From positions 1 to 58,467 of the forward strand of contig DATJFH010000371.1 in assembly GCA_035495815.1 (NCBI GenBank): a DNA stretch of 58,467 nt. The letters run 5' to 3'. Under the pieces are notes generated by a model. The model was not told where the DNA came from. It did no database searches and saw only the letters and a list, made by a program, of their open reading frames with translations. This document shows, one piece after another, positions 17,342-26,905 of this stretch. Each line of letters starts with the position of its first letter. Positions within the stretch are counted from its first letter, which is position 1. The translations under genes were made by a program, and so were the position numbers. Source of the DNA: DATJFH01 sp035495815 (GTDB lineage: Bacteria; Acidobacteriota; Terriglobia; Bryobacterales; Bryobacteraceae).

Positions 17342-18288
17342 TCATCGCGCAATGGGCCCCGGATCAAGTCCCTTCGACAGGTCGTAGACAGAACCTACCG
17401 CTCCCACCGCGCACGTCCCGCGGTTCAACCCGGTGAACTTGCGCAGCAGGTACACCGCTTCGACTCCCGTGCAGTGCGCTCCCAGAAAGTTCGCGATCCC
17501 GAATTTGCGCAGCTTCGTCCCGGTCCACTCAAGCCTGGCGTCATCGAGCGCGAATAGATGGAATCCGCCGATGGCCGCCCGCACGGGCGCTTCACGCACG
17601 ACGCGCCTCGCGTATTCGAGCGTATTCACGATGCCGGCGTGGCCGCAGCCGGAAACGATCACCAGCCCCTGGCTAGTGTCGATGACCAGTGACTGGTCCT
17701 CGGGCACGGTATCTTCAACCGAGCCGCCTGGTGTACGGATTACGCCCTGGACACTCCAGTTCTTCTCGGGATACTTGCGCGGAACGGGACCGGTGAGCCA
17801 GATACCCGGGTACAGCTCGACGGGCTTGTCGTACTCGAGAAAACGTCCGCCCAGCGCGCGGTAAAGGTCGCCTGCGGCGATCATCGGATTGCTTTCCTTC
17901 CCGTCTCGCTCGCTGCGCGAGAGAAAGATCCCCCTGGCCACGTGCGCACGGGACAGCGCCTGCGCGTGCTGTTTCCACACGCCGCGGCGCAGCGTGATCA
18001 GACCGCCGGTATGGTCCTCATGGTTATGGCTGAGGATGACATCGGTGACTCCCGTGAGATCGACCCCCATCTCCCGGGCGTTCGACGCCACGGTTTCGGG
18101 GCGCGCGCCGTGTCGAACAGGATCTTGCGGCCGTCGGCTTCGACCAGAGCCGCAAAGCCCCACTCGCCGATGCCACGAGTCGCCAGCATGGTGGACAGCA
18201 CCGTCACACGCAGGGATCGAACGCGATGCCCGGGCGCCGCCTGGCCCCAGACCGGAAACGCCATTGCCAGAATCAACCACAGTCTCAT
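17342..18288 (-). pseudogene. MBL-fold hydrolase (COG1237-like), broken by a one-base frameshift
   Basis: An exported metallo-beta-lactamase-fold protein. The first frame, from ATG 18288, gives a signal peptide (MRLWLILAMAFPVWGQ) and the beta-strand start up to ADGRKILFDTA. The second frame continues with ARPETVASNAREMG, the metal motif HNHEDHTGGL, SGCGHAGIVNT, GGFHLF and GAHCTG, the pattern of COG1237 (dihydropteridine-related) hydrolases. The junction lies near 18108-18110 in a run of GC: adding one C there (plus strand) restores FDTGARPETV. The whole span is 947 bases, one short of a multiple of three, so a single missing base repairs 315 codons. This is either a real pseudogene or an assembly error. 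Confidence 0.75.
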
Positions 18289-18338
18289 ACGCCGCAATCA
18301 TCGCGGTAATCGCCGGCGAGGTCAAGCCGCGATCCCCG

Positions 18339-18344
18339 TATAAT
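18339..18344 (+). promoter_or_regulatory. -10 element (TATAAT) of the PVC-type haem protein gene
   Basis: A perfect TATAAT ends 11 bases before ATG 18356 and 5 bases before an in-frame TTG at 18350. No good -35 and no Shine-Dalgarno sequence were seen. Confidence 0.4.
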
Positions 18345-18355
18345 GTCAGTTGCTG

Positions 18356-21343
18356 ATGAGTCCTATTCGAATACTCACGGTCGCCATGCTGGCAGCGGGC
18401 AGCCTGCTCGCCGAGCAGACCGCAACCCAGACCGTCAAGGGAATGACTGCCGCTCCCGGACTGGAAGTGAAGTTATGGGCGGCAGAACCGGATCTGCTCA
18501 ACCCGACCAACATCGATATCGACTCGCGCGGCCGCATCTGGGTGCTCGAAGGCGTCAACTACCGTCGCCAGTTGCGCGGGGAAAAAGATTACCGCTCAGG
18601 CGACCGGATCGTGATCCTCGAGGATACCAACCACGACGGCAAAGCGGACAAAGCCAAAACTTTCGTGCAGGAGGCCGGCTTGCGATCGCCGCTGGGGATC
18701 GCGGTGCTGGGCAACAAAGTCGTCGTTTCGCAGTCACCGGGGATTACTGTTTACACCAAGGACGAAGATGACCGCATCGTTAAAAAGGAGACGCTGCTCA
18801 CGGGATGGAACGGCGTAGATCACGATCACGGCCTGCACGCGGTCACCTTCGGCCCGGACGGCCGGTATTATTTCAACAGCGGCGACCAGGGATTCGACGT
18901 GACCGACAAATCCGGCCGGCGCCTGGCCAGTGGCAAGTCCGGCCCCTACTATGCGGGCTGCGCGCTGCGCGTGAACCCGGATGGGACCGGCTTCACGGTC
19001 CTGGGCCATAATTTCCGCAACCCCTACGAGCTGGCTCTCGATTCGTTCGGCAGCATCTGGCAAACCGACAACGATGACGACGGCAATGCCTGGGTTCGGG
19101 TGAATTACGTAATGCAGGGCGGCAATTTCGGATACTGGGGTCCGGGCGCGAGGAAGTGGCAGGAGGACAAGGGCTCCCATTTCCACTCCGAGAACCCGGG
19201 CGTGGTTCCCAACATCCAGCGCACCGGCGCCGGATCGCCCACGGGACTGGTGGTGTACGAAGGCAAGCTGCTCCCGGAGAAGTATCGCGGCCAGCTGCTG
19301 CATTCGGAAGCGGGCAAGCGTCTCATCAACACGTACCTGCTCTCGCCTGATGGCGCGGGCTATTCCTTGAAGATCGAAGACACGGTGAGCGCGGCCGATA
19401 CCTGGTTCCGGCCCTCCGATGTAGCCGTTGGGCCGGATGGAGCCGTCTACATCGCCGACTGGTATGACGCGTCCGTCGGCGGTCACCAGATGAAGGACAT
19501 CGGCCGCGGGCGCATTTATCGCCTGGCGCCCGCCGGATACAGACCCGCTCCGGTCAGGGTCGATCTGGCGACGGACGCCGGTCTCGGCGATGCTCTGCGG
19601 TCTCCGGCGCAGTCCGTGCGGTATCTGGCGTACGAGCGTCTGAAAGAGCGGGGTCCCGGCGCCCTGTCGGCATTGCTCGACATGGCCGGACGCGGCGACC
19701 CGGTTCTGCGCGCGCGCTCTCTATGGCTCCTCGGGTCCATCCCCGGCGAGGGGCGCCGGAAAGTGGAAGAAGCGCTCCGCGATCCCGATTCCAACTTCCG
19801 CATCGCAGCAATCCGTATTCTGCAGTTGAACGGAGCGGACATGGTGGCCGTGACCAGGCCGCTGCTGCAGGATCCTTCGCCCCAGGTTCGTCGTGAAATC
19901 GCCATCGCGCTTCAGGACGTTCGCACGCAAGGCGCGCTGGACTCGCTGATCGAGCTTTGCCGGCAGTATGACGGCAAAGATCGCTGGTATCTGGAAGCCC
20001 TGGGCATCGCGGCGCGCGGCCGGGAAAATGAGCTCTTTGCCCGCATGCGGGCCGGCGCCGGGACGTGGGACTCGAAGCTGGGTAAACTCTGGTGGGAATT
20101 CCGCCCCGCGGACGCCCGGCCGTACTTGATCGAGAGTATAGGCAATGCCTCGTTCAGCGTGGAGCAGCGCGGCGAAGCCCTTGACGCGCTCTCCGCAATG
20201 GCGCCACTCGAAGCCGGATCGGCTGTCGCCACACTGATCAACACAGATCGAGTTCCGGAAGAATTGGCGGCGCGAGCTTTCGAGCATCTGAGCCGCCGGC
20301 TGTTCAGCGACTGGACCGATCTTCGCAGGGACCCCTCAGTGGTATCCGCCATTCGCAAATCGCTGCTCAATTCCCGCACGCAGGCCCGAGCCCTCGAGCT
20401 GGCCGACGATTTGGAAGATCCGCAATATGGACCCGAGCTGCTGGCCATCGCAAAATCCGGCGCCGCGGAAGAGCTACGGGCGGCGGCGGTCCAGGCGCTG
20501 GGGCGAACCCGCGATCCGAAGTATCTCCCCGAGCTCGATTCCCTGCTGCGCGACGGACCGGTACGGCTGCGCGTGAGCGCGGTGCGCGCCATCGGCTATG
20601 CCCGGCCCCGTGGAATCGACAGCGAGTTCGAGAAGCTCATTCTCAGCAGCGCCCCGAATGAAGTGCGCAGCGAAGCCGTCCGCGTGCTCGGGCGGACCGA
20701 ACCCGGCGCGACGAAACTGCTCGACCTGGAGCAATCCGGAAAACTGCCGGCCGAGCTGCGGAACGTCGCCACCGGGGTGGTCAACAACAGCCGCAATCCT
20801 GCGATCAAGGCGCGCGCCGGGAAGCTGCTTCCTCCGCTCGCTTCGAAGGGCAGGCAGCCGCTGTCTCCCACACGAAAATTGTTAGGCGAGAAGGGCGACG
20901 CGCGGCGCGGCCGTCAGGTGTTCACGTCCACTACCGGGCCGAAGTGCAATTCCTGCCACAAGCTTGGGGAAGGCAAGAAATCAACCGGCCCCGACCTTTC
21001 GGCCATCGGCGGCAAGCTCGGCAAGGAGGCGCTTCTCGATGCGATCCTCAATCCCAGCGCCGGGATCGCCCCCGAGTATTATGTGTGGATCCTCGAGACG
21101 CGGAACCAGGGTGAAGTGATCGGCATCCTGGCCGAAGATACGCCGCAGAGAGTAGTGGTTCGCAACGAAACCGGCGACGAGATCCGCCTCAAGCCCTCCG
21201 AGATCAAGAGCCGCCGCCGCAGCCAGCTATCCATGATGCCGGAGGACCTGGTCAACCACATGACGGAGCGGCAACTGGTCGATCTGCTGGAGTATCTGAC
21301 GACGCTGAAAGACACCAAGATCGCGCAGGGGAGCCGCCCGTAG
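18356..21343 (+). CDS. PVC-type haem-binding CxxCH protein (membrane-bound dehydrogenase type)
   Basis: A 995-residue exported protein. A signal peptide of about 20 residues (MSPIRILTVAMLAAGSLLAE) is followed by a six-bladed beta-propeller dehydrogenase-like domain (about 30-400: LWAAEPDLLNPTNIDID, GVDHDHGLHAVTFGPDG, IWQTDNDDDGN). Next comes a HEAT-like repeat region (about 410-800) rich in LRDP and ALGRTRDPKYLP helices. A C-terminal cytochrome c-like domain has the haem motif CNSCHKLG near residue 864 and TGPDLSAIGGKLG. Proteins of this architecture are typical of Planctomycetes, Verrucomicrobia and Acidobacteria; the oxidised substrate is usually a sugar or alcohol, but it is not known here. 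Confidence 0.9.
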   Translation: MSPIRILTVAMLAAGSLLAEQTATQTVKGMTAAPGLEVKLWAAEPDLLNPTNIDIDSRGRIWVLEGVNYRRQLRGEKDYRSGDRIVILEDTNHDGKADKAKTFVQEAGLRSPLGIAVLGNKVVVSQSPGITVYTKDEDDRIVKKETLLTGWNGVDHDHGLHAVTFGPDGRYYFNSGDQGFDVTDKSGRRLASGKSGPYYAGCALRVNPDGTGFTVLGHNFRNPYELALDSFGSIWQTDNDDDGNAWVRVNYVMQGGNFGYWGPGARKWQEDKGSHFHSENPGVVPNIQRTGAGSPTGLVVYEGKLLPEKYRGQLLHSEAGKRLINTYLLSPDGAGYSLKIEDTVSAADTWFRPSDVAVGPDGAVYIADWYDASVGGHQMKDIGRGRIYRLAPAGYRPAPVRVDLATDAGLGDALRSPAQSVRYLAYERLKERGPGALSALLDMAGRGDPVLRARSLWLLGSIPGEGRRKVEEALRDPDSNFRIAAIRILQLNGADMVAVTRPLLQDPSPQVRREIAIALQDVRTQGALDSLIELCRQYDGKDRWYLEALGIAARGRENELFARMRAGAGTWDSKLGKLWWEFRPADARPYLIESIGNASFSVEQRGEALDALSAMAPLEAGSAVATLINTDRVPEELAARAFEHLSRRLFSDWTDLRRDPSVVSAIRKSLLNSRTQARALELADDLEDPQYGPELLAIAKSGAAEELRAAAVQALGRTRDPKYLPELDSLLRDGPVRLRVSAVRAIGYARPRGIDSEFEKLILSSAPNEVRSEAVRVLGRTEPGATKLLDLEQSGKLPAELRNVATGVVNNSRNPAIKARAGKLLPPLASKGRQPLSPTRKLLGEKGDARRGRQVFTSTTGPKCNSCHKLGEGKKSTGPDLSAIGGKLGKEALLDAILNPSAGIAPEYYVWILETRNQGEVIGILAEDTPQRVVVRNETGDEIRLKPSEIKSRRRSQLSMMPEDLVNHMTERQLVDLLEYLTTLKDTKIAQGSRP

Positions 21344-21364
21344 ATCTTTCCCTGGCGCGTCCTA

Positions 21365-22360
21365 TTACAGGAGCTTTCCCGTTTTCCTGGCAAGACAGAT
21401 CGCGTAATATTTGTGGATCATGTCAATGCGGCTGGCGTAGTACATTTTGTAGTGATCGCCGTCCCGAATCACCGACTGGCTGGAATTGTACACCGATTCG
21501 TATCGACTGCCGGGGATGGGCGTGAGGATGGGGTTGGCGTCGTGCTTGGACCAGCGGATTCCGTCGGGACTGGCGGCCATCCCGATGGCGGTATAGCCGG
21601 TTTTGTCCGCGGGATCCTTCTTGTCCCAGTAAGAGGCGTAGAACATGACCCAGACTCCGTCTTCCTGAAGCACATAAGGATAGAACAGAGCGCCGTTTTC
21701 CCAGGGCTGCGAAATCTTCAGCATGGGGTTTGCGCGATGTGGCCGCAGCGAGAACAGATCGCGGCCGGTCGCCAGGTGTACTTCCCAGGGCCATTTCTCG
21801 GCCTTCTGCGGATCCGGCTTGCGGATGTAGTACATGCGCAGTTCGCTCCCGGCCTGAACCAGATTCGGAGCGTAGGCGCGCCGGTAGATGGGGCTCCGAT
21901 TGTCCTTGGTCCAGTCGATTCCGTTCGGGCTGGTCGCGTACTCGACGTCGTCCTCGCGATTGCCGCAGTAGACCATGTGCCAGCGCCCGTTTTGCTTGCG
22001 CAGGCTGCCGTCAGGATTTCGCAGCAGCGTGGGAGTGACATGAAAGTTGTCGCGCTCGCCGAGCGCCAGCAGCGGCTTGCCAGTCTTCTTCCATGACTCG
22101 CCGTCGCTCGAGAGAGCCAGGCCGAGCTGGTATTTGATCAGGTCTCCGCCATTGCGCGGGCCGAGCGGACCGCCGGCGTAGAAAAGATAGTATTGGCTGC
22201 CGTCTTTGACGATGGAGGGCGACATGATGTTCTGGCTGTCGAAATCGCCGTCCTTTCCCAGCGACAGCATGGGGTTTCTTGAAGACTTGATCCACCCGCC
22301 GCCGCTGCCCCCGCCGAAAGCAGCGTTACCCGCAAGGAGAAGCAGTTCACGTCGTTTCAT
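21365..22360 (-). CDS. Exported five-bladed beta-propeller glycosidase-like protein
   Basis: A 331-residue protein with a Tat-like or short signal (MKRRELLLLAGNAAFGG). The repeats are those of five-bladed propeller glycosidases of the GH43/GH32/GH117/GH130 type: SIVKDGSQYYLFYAGGP, LGLALSSDGESW, TPTLLRNPDG, WHMVYCGNREDDVEYATS, ELRMYYIRKPD and MAASPDGIRWSKHD. Exact family and substrate cannot be set by eye. It lies only 11 bases after the stop of a TonB-dependent receptor on the same strand, so the two probably form a receptor-enzyme operon. A weak AGGTG ribosome site lies 8 bases before the ATG. Confidence 0.75.
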   Translation of the reverse strand: MKRRELLLLAGNAAFGGGSGGGWIKSSRNPMLSLGKDGDFDSQNIMSPSIVKDGSQYYLFYAGGPLGPRNGGDLIKYQLGLALSSDGESWKKTGKPLLALGERDNFHVTPTLLRNPDGSLRKQNGRWHMVYCGNREDDVEYATSPNGIDWTKDNRSPIYRRAYAPNLVQAGSELRMYYIRKPDPQKAEKWPWEVHLATGRDLFSLRPHRANPMLKISQPWENGALFYPYVLQEDGVWVMFYASYWDKKDPADKTGYTAIGMAASPDGIRWSKHDANPILTPIPGSRYESVYNSSQSVIRDGDHYKMYYASRIDMIHKYYAICLARKTGKLL

Positions 22361-22371
22361 TGAATCACCTG

Positions 22372-25300
22372 TCAGAATTGAAATTTCAGGGCGAACTGAA
22401 TAATGCGCCCGGCGTCGCTCGAGAGTATTTGCCCAAACGTGCTGGCGTCGATGTTGGTGTTGGGACCGCCGAAATTTGGACGGTTGAACAGGTTGAAGTA
22501 CTCGGAGCGGAACTGCAGCCGGAATCGTTCAGTGAAGGCGAATGTCTTGTTGATGCCCAGATTGAACTGGGCGGAACCCGGAGCGCGCACCTGCCCGTCC
22601 TTCGCTGGAGCGGTGCCGATCTGGCCGGCGCCGTTCGGGGCGAATGCGGCGCGGTCGAAATACTGCGCGATCATAGCGGCGCGGGAGCGTCCTTCGGCCA
22701 GCCGCGGGTCGCGGAGCCGGTTCGGCCGGTTTCCCTGGCCATTCAGTGCCCGATCCTGACTGGCGCTGTAGATCAGCGGAGAGCCGGAATAAAGGGAGAC
22801 GATTCCGGTCACCTGCCAGCCCCCGGCCAGGATTGCTCCAGCCCGGTTCCATCCTTTGGCAAAGGGCAGGTCCCAGACGAATGAATTCACAAACGCGTGC
22901 GTGCGGTCATAAGCGGACGGGCCGCGCTCGATCCGGAAATTGCGCGGATCGATGGCCAGCGCGTCCGTACCCGAGCCGAACGTGTCGTCGATGGACTTGC
23001 TGAACGTGTATGAGGTAACAATGCTGAACCCGTGCCCGAACCGCTTGTCGAGCGAGAACTGGGCGGAGTCGTAATGAGAATTGGCGCCCGAACCCCAGAT
23101 CTCGACAACGGTAAGCGGCGGGTAAAACGGGCGGCGCTGATTCGTGTTGGCCACCGTCGCTCCCGGTCCGAAGACGGCCGCGTTGCCGTCCCAGCGCTGC
23201 GGCAGATGCGTCCCCTTGGAACCGACGTAGGCCGCGCCCACCAGGTAATCGCGGGCAATCTCGCGCTCGATTCCGAATCGCCATTGGTACATACGGCGCT
23301 CGCGATAGCCGTCGGCGTAGCTGAAAATGGTGGCGTTCTGAAATACGAAATCGGGATTACCCGCTTCGGATGGAAACGGGTTTCCGCCTGGGAAGTTGGC
23401 CCACGGGTCGGAAGTCGAGAAGGGCGGGGAGAGCTGAATGCGGTTGACCCACGGCTGCTTGTTAGAATACTGGCCTTCGGTGTTCTGTTGAGTCGGGCTG
23501 TGGTAAACCCCGAAGCCGGTGCGGAGGACAGTGCGGCGGTCGCTCGTGAGAGAGTAGGCAAGGCCCGCGCGCGGACCCAACTGGCCATAGTCGGTGGGAC
23601 GGCCGGATTTGGGGACGCCGGGATCGCCGTAAAAGAGCAGTCCCGGAGGCGCGTTCTTGAATCGCTGCGAGCGCTGCGTGCTGCCGGGGAGGAAGACCGA
23701 AGTCCGGTCATTGCCTTCGATCGGAGCGAAGGCGATCTCGTATCGCAGTCCGAGGTTTACAGTCAGGCGCGGCGTGAGCTTGATGTTGTCCTGAATGTAT
23801 CCGCCGATGTAATTATCGTGATTGTCTACGATCTGATCGCCCTGTTGTTCGAACAGGGACGGGCGGCCGAGCAGAAAGTCGCTGATGCCGATACCGCTGT
23901 AGGAGCCGGAGTAGGTAAACGAGCCGACGCGGCGGACGTCGCTGTCATCGTGCTGGTACCGCTTCACCACGCGGGCGCCGATCTCGATGCTGTGTTTGCC
24001 GCGGTACAGGCTGAGGTCGTCTTCCCAGCTGAAGACGTTGGATTCGCGCACGAGGAGCGGATTCGGATCGGCCACGGTGAAGTATCCGCTGACCGCCATC
24101 ACGGGGAAATGCGGGGTGGGCGAATAGAAATTCCTGGAGAAGCCGAACTCGCCGCGCAGACGGTCCAGCGCAAACTCGTCGTGAGGATCTCCGCGCAGCT
24201 CGTTCCACTTGTTGTAAGTGAAGCGAAGCTGGTTGATGGTCCGCGGATTGAAGACCCGGGTGTAGCCGGCGGTGTGGAGCTGGGTGTTGAAAGACGAAGT
24301 GCCGTCGGCGAAATAGGGCAGGTTGCCGAGCGCGCGCGGCGTGGTCGAACGGTAGATGTAGGTTCGATACATCACCTGGTTCGCGCCCCAGTTCTGGTCG
24401 CCGCGGGCGAGCACGCGCCGCGGATTGTTGTCGGCGGGCCCCAGGAACCGGTAAACCCCCGACGGATCATCCGTGACGGGGACGAAGGCCTTCAGGACGT
24501 TCTGCGCGACCGGGTCGAGCAAGCTGGCCGGAATCACGTTGCCGGGAAAAGGTTGGTTGGTTTGCGGATCGCGAACGGCGCGCGCCCCGGCGAAATTTCC
24601 GGTCCGCTGGGGAGTGGTGGGCAGAACGACGCTTCGGGTCGTAGTGCGGGGTTCACTCTGCTCTTCCCAATTAAAAAACCAGAAGGTATGATTGCGGCCG
24701 TCGTAGATTTTGGGGATTGCAAGCGGCCCGCCGATAGCTGCGCCGTACTGATTGCGGCGCCGCTTGTTCTTGACGGGCGCGAAAAAGTCGCGCGCGTCCA
24801 GAGCATCGTTACGCAGGAAGTCATAGACCGATCCATGGAGGGAGTTGGACCCCGACTTGGTGGCCACTTCGATGACGCCGGCTGAATAGGCGTACTTGGC
24901 CGAGGGCAGGCTTGTCTGGATGGTGAACTCCTGGACGCCGTCCGGCGGCGGAGCGTCCATTACCTCCTGCCGGTACTGCGAAACGTTCAATCCACCGTCG
25001 AGACGGACGTTGACCGACGTTCCATTGACACCCTCGTTGAAGCCCCCATTGATGTCGAGGCCGCTCTTACCCGTGCCGGCGACCAGCCGGGAAAGCTCAT
25101 ACACGTTGCGGCCGTTCAACGGCAGATCGCTGACCCGCTTGGCGTCGACCAGTTGCTGCAGCGTCACTGATTCGGTATCGACACGGACGGTTTTACCCTG
25201 TACGTCGATGCTCTCCGTGATGCGGCCGACTTCGAGGGTGAGGTCGAGAGACGCGCGCTGATCCACCGTGAGATCGATTCCGCTCTGGCGGACCTGCTTA

Positions 25301-25548
25301 AAGCCCTCCTTGGCGGCTTCGAGTTCGTACGATCCAATGGGCAGAACTTGAAAACGGTACAGCCCTTCGCCGTCAGTGACGGCGGTGTAGCGCAGGTTCT
25401 GCCGCGTCTGGACGGCGCTCACACGCGCCTGTGGAACCACTGCGCCGGTGGGATCGCGAACGAAGCCGGTCAAGCTGGCGGTTTGGGCTGCCAACGGGAT
25501 CCATCCGATCAATAGTCCGAGAGCGATGCGACCGGTCTGCAATAGCAT
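22372..25548 (-). CDS. Oar-type TonB-dependent receptor, operon with a glycosidase
   Basis: A 1058-residue receptor. The frame is open to 25722, but ATG 25548 is chosen because it begins a clear signal peptide (MLLQTGRIALGLLIGWIPLAAQ). A carboxypeptidase regulatory-like domain covers about 25-110 (LTGFVRDPTGAVVPQARVSA), then a plug (VNVRLDGGLNVSQYRQEV, VIEVATKSGSNSLHG) and a barrel ending IQFALKFQF, with the usual aromatic last residue. The downstream glycosidase gene (11 bases) suggests a carbohydrate polymer substrate. TATCAT lies 6 bases before the ATG and no Shine-Dalgarno sequence is seen, so the message may be leaderless. Confidence 0.9.
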   Translation of the reverse strand: MLLQTGRIALGLLIGWIPLAAQTASLTGFVRDPTGAVVPQARVSAVQTRQNLRYTAVTDGEGLYRFQVLPIGSYELEAAKEGFKQVRQSGIDLTVDQRASLDLTLEVGRITESIDVQGKTVRVDTESVTLQQLVDAKRVSDLPLNGRNVYELSRLVAGTGKSGLDINGGFNEGVNGTSVNVRLDGGLNVSQYRQEVMDAPPPDGVQEFTIQTSLPSAKYAYSAGVIEVATKSGSNSLHGSVYDFLRNDALDARDFFAPVKNKRRRNQYGAAIGGPLAIPKIYDGRNHTFWFFNWEEQSEPRTTTRSVVLPTTPQRTGNFAGARAVRDPQTNQPFPGNVIPASLLDPVAQNVLKAFVPVTDDPSGVYRFLGPADNNPRRVLARGDQNWGANQVMYRTYIYRSTTPRALGNLPYFADGTSSFNTQLHTAGYTRVFNPRTINQLRFTYNKWNELRGDPHDEFALDRLRGEFGFSRNFYSPTPHFPVMAVSGYFTVADPNPLLVRESNVFSWEDDLSLYRGKHSIEIGARVVKRYQHDDSDVRRVGSFTYSGSYSGIGISDFLLGRPSLFEQQGDQIVDNHDNYIGGYIQDNIKLTPRLTVNLGLRYEIAFAPIEGNDRTSVFLPGSTQRSQRFKNAPPGLLFYGDPGVPKSGRPTDYGQLGPRAGLAYSLTSDRRTVLRTGFGVYHSPTQQNTEGQYSNKQPWVNRIQLSPPFSTSDPWANFPGGNPFPSEAGNPDFVFQNATIFSYADGYRERRMYQWRFGIEREIARDYLVGAAYVGSKGTHLPQRWDGNAAVFGPGATVANTNQRRPFYPPLTVVEIWGSGANSHYDSAQFSLDKRFGHGFSIVTSYTFSKSIDDTFGSGTDALAIDPRNFRIERGPSAYDRTHAFVNSFVWDLPFAKGWNRAGAILAGGWQVTGIVSLYSGSPLIYSASQDRALNGQGNRPNRLRDPRLAEGRSRAAMIAQYFDRAAFAPNGAGQIGTAPAKDGQVRAPGSAQFNLGINKTFAFTERFRLQFRSEYFNLFNRPNFGGPNTNIDASTFGQILSSDAGRIIQFALKFQF

Positions 25549-25554
25549 TGCGTC

Positions 25555-25560
25555 ATGATA
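25555..25560 (-). promoter_or_regulatory. -10 element (TATCAT) of the receptor-glycosidase operon
   Basis: TATCAT on the minus strand ends 6 bases before ATG 25548. Together with the lack of a ribosome site this is the spacing of a leaderless transcript. Confidence 0.4.
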
Positions 25561-25651
25561 CTGAAGCCGGATCGAATGCGCCACGGACCCGCCAACCCGG
25601 CGGGAGCGATCCGGACGTCGGTTGGGCAGGATGGACCGCGCGGCCTTTTCG

Positions 25652-26806
25652 CTACTCCCTTGTGATGACCTTCGGCGAGACAGCCTGCGCGACCGGAACC
25701 TGATCGACGATCTCGATTCCAAAGCCCTCGAGCGCCACGATCTTGCGCGGATGGTTCGTCAGCAGACGAATCGTATGCAGACCGAGATCGCTCAGGATCT
25801 GCGCCCCGATTCCGCTTTCGTGCTGCATCTGGCGCGAGCCCGCCTCCCGGTCATGAGATACCAGACGCCGGGTAGCGCCCGGCCCGTCAAGCAGTCGGTA
25901 CCCGGGCCCGGTCTGATGCAAGTACACGAGCACGCCCATGCCTTCGGCCGCGATCTGCCGCAGCGAACCAGTGATCATCCTCGCGCAGTCGCATTGCGTT
26001 GACCCGAAGATGTCGCCGTACACACAATGCGAATGCATACGGACCAGCACGTTTTCCTGTGCGGCCACCTCGCCGCGCACCAGCGCCAGATGGGTTTCCG
26101 AGCGGGTCTCGCTGGGGTAGTCGCTGCTGTACGCAATTGTACGGAAAGGCCCGAATTCGGTTTCCAGGAACCCTTCTCCCAGCCGGTGAATATAGCGCTC
26201 GTTTTTCAGCCGGTAACGGATCAGTTCGGCCACGGAAATCATTTTGAGCCCGTGCTTGAGGCAGTATTCGCGCAGTTCGGGGACACGGGCCATGCTTCCG
26301 TCTTCGTTCATGATCTCGCAGATCACGCCGGCCGGAGTCAGACCGGCCATCCGCGCGAGGTCGACCGACGCTTCGGTCTGACCGGCACGCACCAGCACGC
26401 CGCCTTCTCTGGCGCGCAGCGGAAACACATGCCCCGGCCGGGCGAGGTCGGACGGACGGGTAGCTGGATCGATGCAGGTCCGAATGGTGCGGGTCCGGTC
26501 GGCGGCGGAGATGCCCGTAGTCACTCCTTCGCGCGCGTCTACCGATTCACAGAAAGCGGTGCCGAAGTTCGACGTATTCTGCGGCGAGATGAGCGGCAGC
26601 CGGAGCTGATCGCACTGCTCGCCGGTCATAGCCAGGCAGATCAATCCGCGCCCGTGCGTTGCCATGAAGTTGACGATCTGCGGCGTGACTTTTTCCGCGG
26701 CGATTGTAAGATCGCCTTCGTTCTCGCGATCTTCGTCGTCGACCACAACCAGGATGCGTCCGGCGCGAATTTCCTCAACCGCCTCCGGAACCGTTATAAA
26801 AGGCAT
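25652..26806 (-). CDS. ribBA: RibBA: DHBP synthase fused to a divergent GTP cyclohydrolase II domain
   Basis: A 384-residue riboflavin-pathway protein. The N-terminal RibB domain (about 1-205) makes 3,4-dihydroxy-2-butanone 4-phosphate from ribulose 5-phosphate and has all its motifs: VVVDDEDRENEGDL, the IDPATRPSDLARPGHVFPL region and REGGVLVRAGQTEA. The C-terminal domain has the zinc cysteines (SHCVYGDIFGSTQCDC), SGIGAQILSDLGL and RLLTNHPRKI, but the catalytic GRGIGL stretch is replaced by GPGYRLLDG and the DTVEAN-LGF segment is missing. The RibB half should work; the cyclohydrolase half may be inactive or altered. The ATG (26806) has a GAGG about 12 bases upstream and a small secreted-protein gene diverges from it. 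Confidence 0.88.
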   Translation of the reverse strand: MPFITVPEAVEEIRAGRILVVVDDEDRENEGDLTIAAEKVTPQIVNFMATHGRGLICLAMTGEQCDQLRLPLISPQNTSNFGTAFCESVDAREGVTTGISAADRTRTIRTCIDPATRPSDLARPGHVFPLRAREGGVLVRAGQTEASVDLARMAGLTPAGVICEIMNEDGSMARVPELREYCLKHGLKMISVAELIRYRLKNERYIHRLGEGFLETEFGPFRTIAYSSDYPSETRSETHLALVRGEVAAQENVLVRMHSHCVYGDIFGSTQCDCARMITGSLRQIAAEGMGVLVYLHQTGPGYRLLDGPGATRRLVSHDREAGSRQMQHESGIGAQILSDLGLHTIRLLTNHPRKIVALEGFGIEIVDQVPVAQAVSPKVITRE

Positions 26807-26905
26807 ATATTCTTCATCCTCGCACAGCCGGCCGCCGTTAATTATTTCTAATGTCGTAGCCCCAGATCGAAGGGTAGCGTCTGATTGGGTAGGAGGTAGA
26901 AAGAC

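Noticed and set aside
23032..24885. 617-residue frame antisense to the receptor at 22.4-25.5 kb
   Set aside because: Same explanation; the sense frame has clear signal, plug and barrel features.
26807..26905. FMN riboswitch before ribBA
   Set aside because: The 99-base gap to the divergent gene is too short and no conserved FMN-element segments were seen.
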